A DNA stretch of 64,000 bases from positions 1 to 64,000 of the forward strand of contig JAQBNK010000164.1 in assembly GCA_028288595.1 (NCBI GenBank), read 5' to 3'. The translations under genes were made by a program, and so were the position numbers. This document shows, in pieces, positions 60,721 to 64,000 of this stretch. Numbering within the stretch: the first letter of the stretch is position 1; each line of letters begins with the position of its first letter. The notes beneath the pieces are model-generated. The model was not told where the DNA came from, did not search any database, and saw only the letters and a list, made by a program, of their open reading frames with translations. This DNA comes from Chitinophagaceae bacterium (GTDB taxonomy: Bacteria; Bacteroidota; Bacteroidia; Chitinophagales; Chitinophagaceae).

Positions 60721-63700
60721 ATGCGCTATCCCTCCCTTATACTATTTGCACTCGTTTTTTGTACCAATGCAAAAAGCCAGCAGATGCAGCCATTGTACCT
60801 GGGTGAAACATCGTGGCATAAAACAGCGCAACAACAGGGCATAGAACGCTTGCCTGCATCCGCTACTGTGTACCCGGTAACAAAAACGGTGGTACACAAT
60901 AATCAGCCTGGTATTTACCAGCGACGCGTTGATCCCGGAACGGTTACGTTGCATAATGGCCCCACGGTCCCGGTGGTGCAGCAGATCACGATCACCGGAA
61001 AAAAACTTCCTGCACCACAGGTTTTATCGGCGCCGCCATTACAGACAAGAGATAACGTGTCTTTCAACATATCCTATTCAGATAAAAAACATGGCTTTCC
61101 AGCTAACGCTGTTATGGATTTTGCTGAAGACGATGAACATAATATCTGGATCGCATCTGAAAAAGGACTGATCCGGTATGATGGATATCATTATTACCTG
61201 TACAAGCAAGAACTGACTATACCCGATATTTCCGATTGCTCACTGGCATTTGATCAACAGAAAAGATTATGGATGGCATCGGAGAACGGTATTTTTTTTA
61301 TCAGGAACGATTCTATATTCTCCCTGCATAGTAATGAGACCGATCTCTCGGCCATTGCCTGCAAAAGTGTAATGATCGATCGCTTTCAGCGGGCATGGAT
61401 ATCTACCAAGAACAACGGTGTGTTATGTATTGAAGGATCTTCCATGAAAGTTTATGACAGGCGGTGCGGCTTACCGAATAATTATTTTGAATCTGTTTAT
61501 CTCGATAAAAAAGGCAACCTGTATATGGCGTGCCGTTCATTTGGCATTGTGCTGATTGAGCCAAACAGGATGCGAATGTTCTTCGGACGAAACAAAACGA
61601 TGAAGTATCCTATTTTTCTTTCATTTTATGAAGATGAAGATGGGATATGGGCAGGCAGTTTTTTATCAGGTATCATGCGGCTGGGAACGAAAGACACTGT
61701 GCAATATTCACCCGGCGGACATTTCAGCGAAGCCGTTTACGATATCAAAAAAGCGCCGGAGGGCATCTGGTTTTCCTGTTATGGAAGTGGACTGGCCTAT
61801 TTCAACAAAAAAGATTTCACTGTTTTAAATGACCGCAACGGACTGCTCAATAATTTTCCTTACAAACTTTTTGAAGATAATTTTCAAAACTTATGGGTTG
61901 GCAACATATCAGGCTTTTCAAGAGTGAACGAGAATTGTTTTTACCTGCGGGATTTTTCTAACCCCGCAGTTGGGAGCACAACAACTATTTTACCCGACAA
62001 GAAAAAAGGCGGTAACTGGATGACCACATTTGGTCAAAATCTCATCTATCAAAAAGGAAATGAAGCAACCGTTTATTCTTACAAAACACCAGCCGGCATC
62101 CCGCTTTTCAACTATATCAACGCTGGAGTGCTGGACAACGATGGCACAATATGGATGGGAAGTTATGGCGAAGGAATAGCTCACGTAAATGAGCAGTCAT
62201 TCACTTTGTTTAGATATTCAAACTTTACTGATCATGGTATAATCCAGTCCATAAAGATGGATGGTAAAAACAGGATATGGTTTTGTCCAACCCGCTTCGG
62301 TGCGATTGTTTATGACAAGCATCAATTCTGGCACTACACAAAAAATTCGGGCCTGCTTTCGAATGATGTCATCAGGCTTTTTCTCGACGCGGATAAAAAC
62401 GTACAATGCAGTTTTGCAGATGGCTTTCAGCGCTTCACTGATGCAGGTATTGAAACGCTGCATGTTGGAAACAAAGCTTTCAATGACCAGGTGAATGATG
62501 TGTTGAATCTTGACGATGGCACTTCTCTTTGGGCAACCAATTCAAGCGGGCTCTTGATCCTAAAAAATGGAAAGGTTTACCAGTTAAATACAAAAATGGG
62601 ACTTGGCTCAGACAACATCAGGTCTGTGATCCGTGATTCCACCGGCAGGATATGGCTGAGCACCGAAAGAACCATTGAATCTTTCGTACTAAAAGATTTG
62701 TCTGTAGCGGGCCACACTGTTTTTGATGAAGCCAATGGCTCCTATATTCTTGATGCAGGAAATGTTTTCCTGGATTCTACCGGTCTTCCTTATTGGGTTG
62801 ACGGCGCAAAAAAATTGGTTTTCAACAATAATATGCTTCATTATAAAAATAACAGGCCCCTGTTTTCTTTTAAAGAAGTATCACTAAACGACAATATCCT
62901 TTCACCTGCACATAAAATTTCCATGTACCCGGATGAGAAAATAAAACTCGACTACAAAACAATTTACTGGGGCAGGGAAAATAATTTGAGGTTAACCTAT
63001 CTGCTTATCTCCAACCGCAACGACACCACTGAACGGCCTGCTCAAAATACCGGAAGCATTATTATCAGTGATGTATTGCCGGGAAACTATCGGCTGCTGC
63101 TGAAAGGAACTGACACCCGCGGCGTTTATTATTCTGGCGCAGTGAATATCGCTGTCAATAATTTCTGGTATAACACCTGGCTGTTCCGCATATTGATGGC
63201 GGCATTCATCCTATCAGGTATTGTGTATTACTTCAGGCAGAAATCGAGACAACAGCTGCTGATCAATGAAACGCTGAAAAGAAAAGTGAGTGAACAAACT
63301 GCCATCATCGAAAACGAAAAAAACACATTATTACTCAGCTACCAGACCATTGAATCGCAAAACAGGGAAAAGGATGTGCTGATCGATGAAATTAATCACC
63401 GTGTAAAAAACAACCTCGAATTTATTGCGGCCATGATGGAAATGCAAATGAATAACCAGCATTCCACTGAGGCCATCCAGGCACTACTGGGAACCAACAG
63501 AAGAATTAAAGCGATGTCGCTCGTTCACGAATTGCTTTATAATAAAAAGGACCAGCAAGGTTTGTCTATGCGGGCCTATATCCATGAACTGGTCAATAGT
63601 CTGAAAGAGATGGCCATTGATGAATCCAGCCCCGTAGATATAGAAATGGAAGTGGATGATGTGGTGGTAGATTCCAAAACTGCGCTTTCACTGGGAATGA

Positions 63701-63981
63701 TCATTTCAGAGTTAGTAAGCAACTCCTTTAAACATGCGTTTTCAAATGTTCCCGAACCGCGTGTTTCGATATTATTAAAGAACGATCAGCAAACAGGCCT
63801 CTTTCACCTGGTAGTTAGCGACAACGGGAACGGCTACCGGCAACATCAGCAGCAGGCATCATCCGGCGGACTCGGAACAAGACTGGTAGATATTTTCAGC
63901 AGGCAACTCGAAGGAAAATCCACCATACAAACGACGGGGCAATTCATTTATCAACTTGAATTTAAAACCAGTGAAACATGA
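60721..63981 (+). CDS. Beta-propeller sensor histidine kinase (Reg_prop, Y_Y_Y, HisKA_2/HATPase)
   Basis: A 1086-residue membrane sensor: signal peptide (MRYPSLILFALVFCTNAKSQ), about 600 residues of WD-like beta-propeller repeats with the Reg_prop rhythm (DDEHNIWIASEKGLIRYDG, DQQKRLWMASENGIFF, DKKGNLYMACRSFGI, DADKNVQCSF), a Y_Y_Y-like domain (about 730-800), a membrane span (about 820-840, LFRILMAAFILSGIVYYF), then the kinase core with LIDEINHRVKNNLEFIAAMM (His near 893) of the HisKA_2 type and an ATPase (LGMIISELVSNSFKHAFSN, SDNGNGY). It senses a periplasmic ligand, often a glycan in Bacteroidota. Unlike hybrid two-component sensors it has no fused receiver or HTH. The stop overlaps the next ATG. 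Confidence 0.9.
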   Translation: MRYPSLILFALVFCTNAKSQQMQPLYLGETSWHKTAQQQGIERLPASATVYPVTKTVVHNNQPGIYQRRVDPGTVTLHNGPTVPVVQQITITGKKLPAPQVLSAPPLQTRDNVSFNISYSDKKHGFPANAVMDFAEDDEHNIWIASEKGLIRYDGYHYYLYKQELTIPDISDCSLAFDQQKRLWMASENGIFFIRNDSIFSLHSNETDLSAIACKSVMIDRFQRAWISTKNNGVLCIEGSSMKVYDRRCGLPNNYFESVYLDKKGNLYMACRSFGIVLIEPNRMRMFFGRNKTMKYPIFLSFYEDEDGIWAGSFLSGIMRLGTKDTVQYSPGGHFSEAVYDIKKAPEGIWFSCYGSGLAYFNKKDFTVLNDRNGLLNNFPYKLFEDNFQNLWVGNISGFSRVNENCFYLRDFSNPAVGSTTTILPDKKKGGNWMTTFGQNLIYQKGNEATVYSYKTPAGIPLFNYINAGVLDNDGTIWMGSYGEGIAHVNEQSFTLFRYSNFTDHGIIQSIKMDGKNRIWFCPTRFGAIVYDKHQFWHYTKNSGLLSNDVIRLFLDADKNVQCSFADGFQRFTDAGIETLHVGNKAFNDQVNDVLNLDDGTSLWATNSSGLLILKNGKVYQLNTKMGLGSDNIRSVIRDSTGRIWLSTERTIESFVLKDLSVAGHTVFDEANGSYILDAGNVFLDSTGLPYWVDGAKKLVFNNNMLHYKNNRPLFSFKEVSLNDNILSPAHKISMYPDEKIKLDYKTIYWGRENNLRLTYLLISNRNDTTERPAQNTGSIIISDVLPGNYRLLLKGTDTRGVYYSGAVNIAVNNFWYNTWLFRILMAAFILSGIVYYFRQKSRQQLLINETLKRKVSEQTAIIENEKNTLLLSYQTIESQNREKDVLIDEINHRVKNNLEFIAAMMEMQMNNQHSTEAIQALLGTNRRIKAMSLVHELLYNKKDQQGLSMRAYIHELVNSLKEMAIDESSPVDIEMEVDDVVVDSKTALSLGMIISELVSNSFKHAFSNVPEPRVSILLKNDQQTGLFHLVVSDNGNGYRQHQQQASSGGLGTRLVDIFSRQLEGKSTIQTTGQFIYQLEFKTSET

Positions 63982-64000
63982 GTGCCGTAAAAATTCTCAT
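63978..64000 (+). CDS. Start of the next gene, probable response regulator (cut by window edge)
   Basis: An ATG at 63978 overlaps the kinase stop (ATGA); only seven full codons are visible (MSAVKIL, then an incomplete Ile/Met codon). The start MSAVKIL fits a receiver domain (commonly followed by IVEDE), and the overlap with a kinase lacking its own receiver supports a partner regulator. The identity is inferred from context. Confidence 0.45.

Noticed and set aside
1-64000. tRNA, rRNA, transposase, integrase or phage genes
   Set aside because: None recognised by eye on either strand.

Overview
The window looks like a chromosomal piece of a Bacteroidota bacterium, most likely family Chitinophagaceae (relatives of Chitinophaga, Niastella, Terrimonas). 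The evidence is two SusC/SusD pairs, an ECF sigma/FecR pair of the Bacteroidota type, LytS/LytTR two-component pairs, very large secreted proteins with type IX secretion (T9SS) C-terminal sorting domains, exact TAnnTTTG promoter boxes and weak Shine-Dalgarno sequences. No rRNA, tRNA, CRISPR array, phage or transposase was seen.

Layout. 1-2000: end of a secreted carboxypeptidase-regulatory-domain protein and aspartokinase (lysC). 2002-5648: minus-strand sugar-acid operon (IlvD/Edd dehydratase broken by a one-base frameshift, short-chain dehydrogenase, malate/lactate-type dehydrogenase). 5945-7743: the most notable locus, two overlapping plus-strand genes that match the cyanobacterial alkane pathway, an aldehyde-deformylating-oxygenase-like diiron protein and an acyl-ACP-reductase-like protein. 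7771-10216: small membrane protein, M24 peptidase-like protein, ECF sigma factor with a secreted partner. 10427-13952: two tandem LytS-type kinase/LytTR regulator pairs. 14169-36946: a large minus-strand polysaccharide-utilisation region with sigma/anti-sigma, SusC/SusD, GH2, a DNRLRE-type protein, two GH144-like enzymes, a DUF2911 gene with an in-frame stop, a TlpA-like thioredoxin, then a second SusC/SusD with a DUF1735 lipoprotein. 37059-41621: YceI, outer-membrane protein, YceI, zinc alcohol dehydrogenase. 41956-49259: two GT4 glycosyltransferases around an (alpha/alpha)6 protein, a convergent GH130 enzyme, and a kinase/CRP-type regulator pair. 49536-60250: two giant secreted T9SS proteins, one with 12 tandem repeats. 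60721-64000: a beta-propeller sensor kinase and the first codons of its partner.

How the genes work together. The GH144-like pair suggests that the first SusC/SusD block handles beta-1,2-glucan or a related glucan, with GH2 trimming oligosaccharides in the periplasm. In the overlapping oxygenase/reductase pair, the reductase would make a fatty aldehyde and the diiron protein would shorten it to a hydrocarbon. All expected metal ligands and the reductase catalytic cysteine are present. The diiron protein also carries a four-cysteine motif that I do not recall from cyanobacterial enzymes.

Between genes there is a recurring structure: degenerate arrays of 7-base units at four sites (440-474, 1911-1994, 40381-40443, 60523-60634). 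Two are arranged as inverted halves able to fold into long AT-rich hairpins. Each susD is followed by a perfect GC-rich stem-loop. A 38-base element is repeated upstream of susC (20008-20045) and upstream of the DUF2911 gene (22722-22759).
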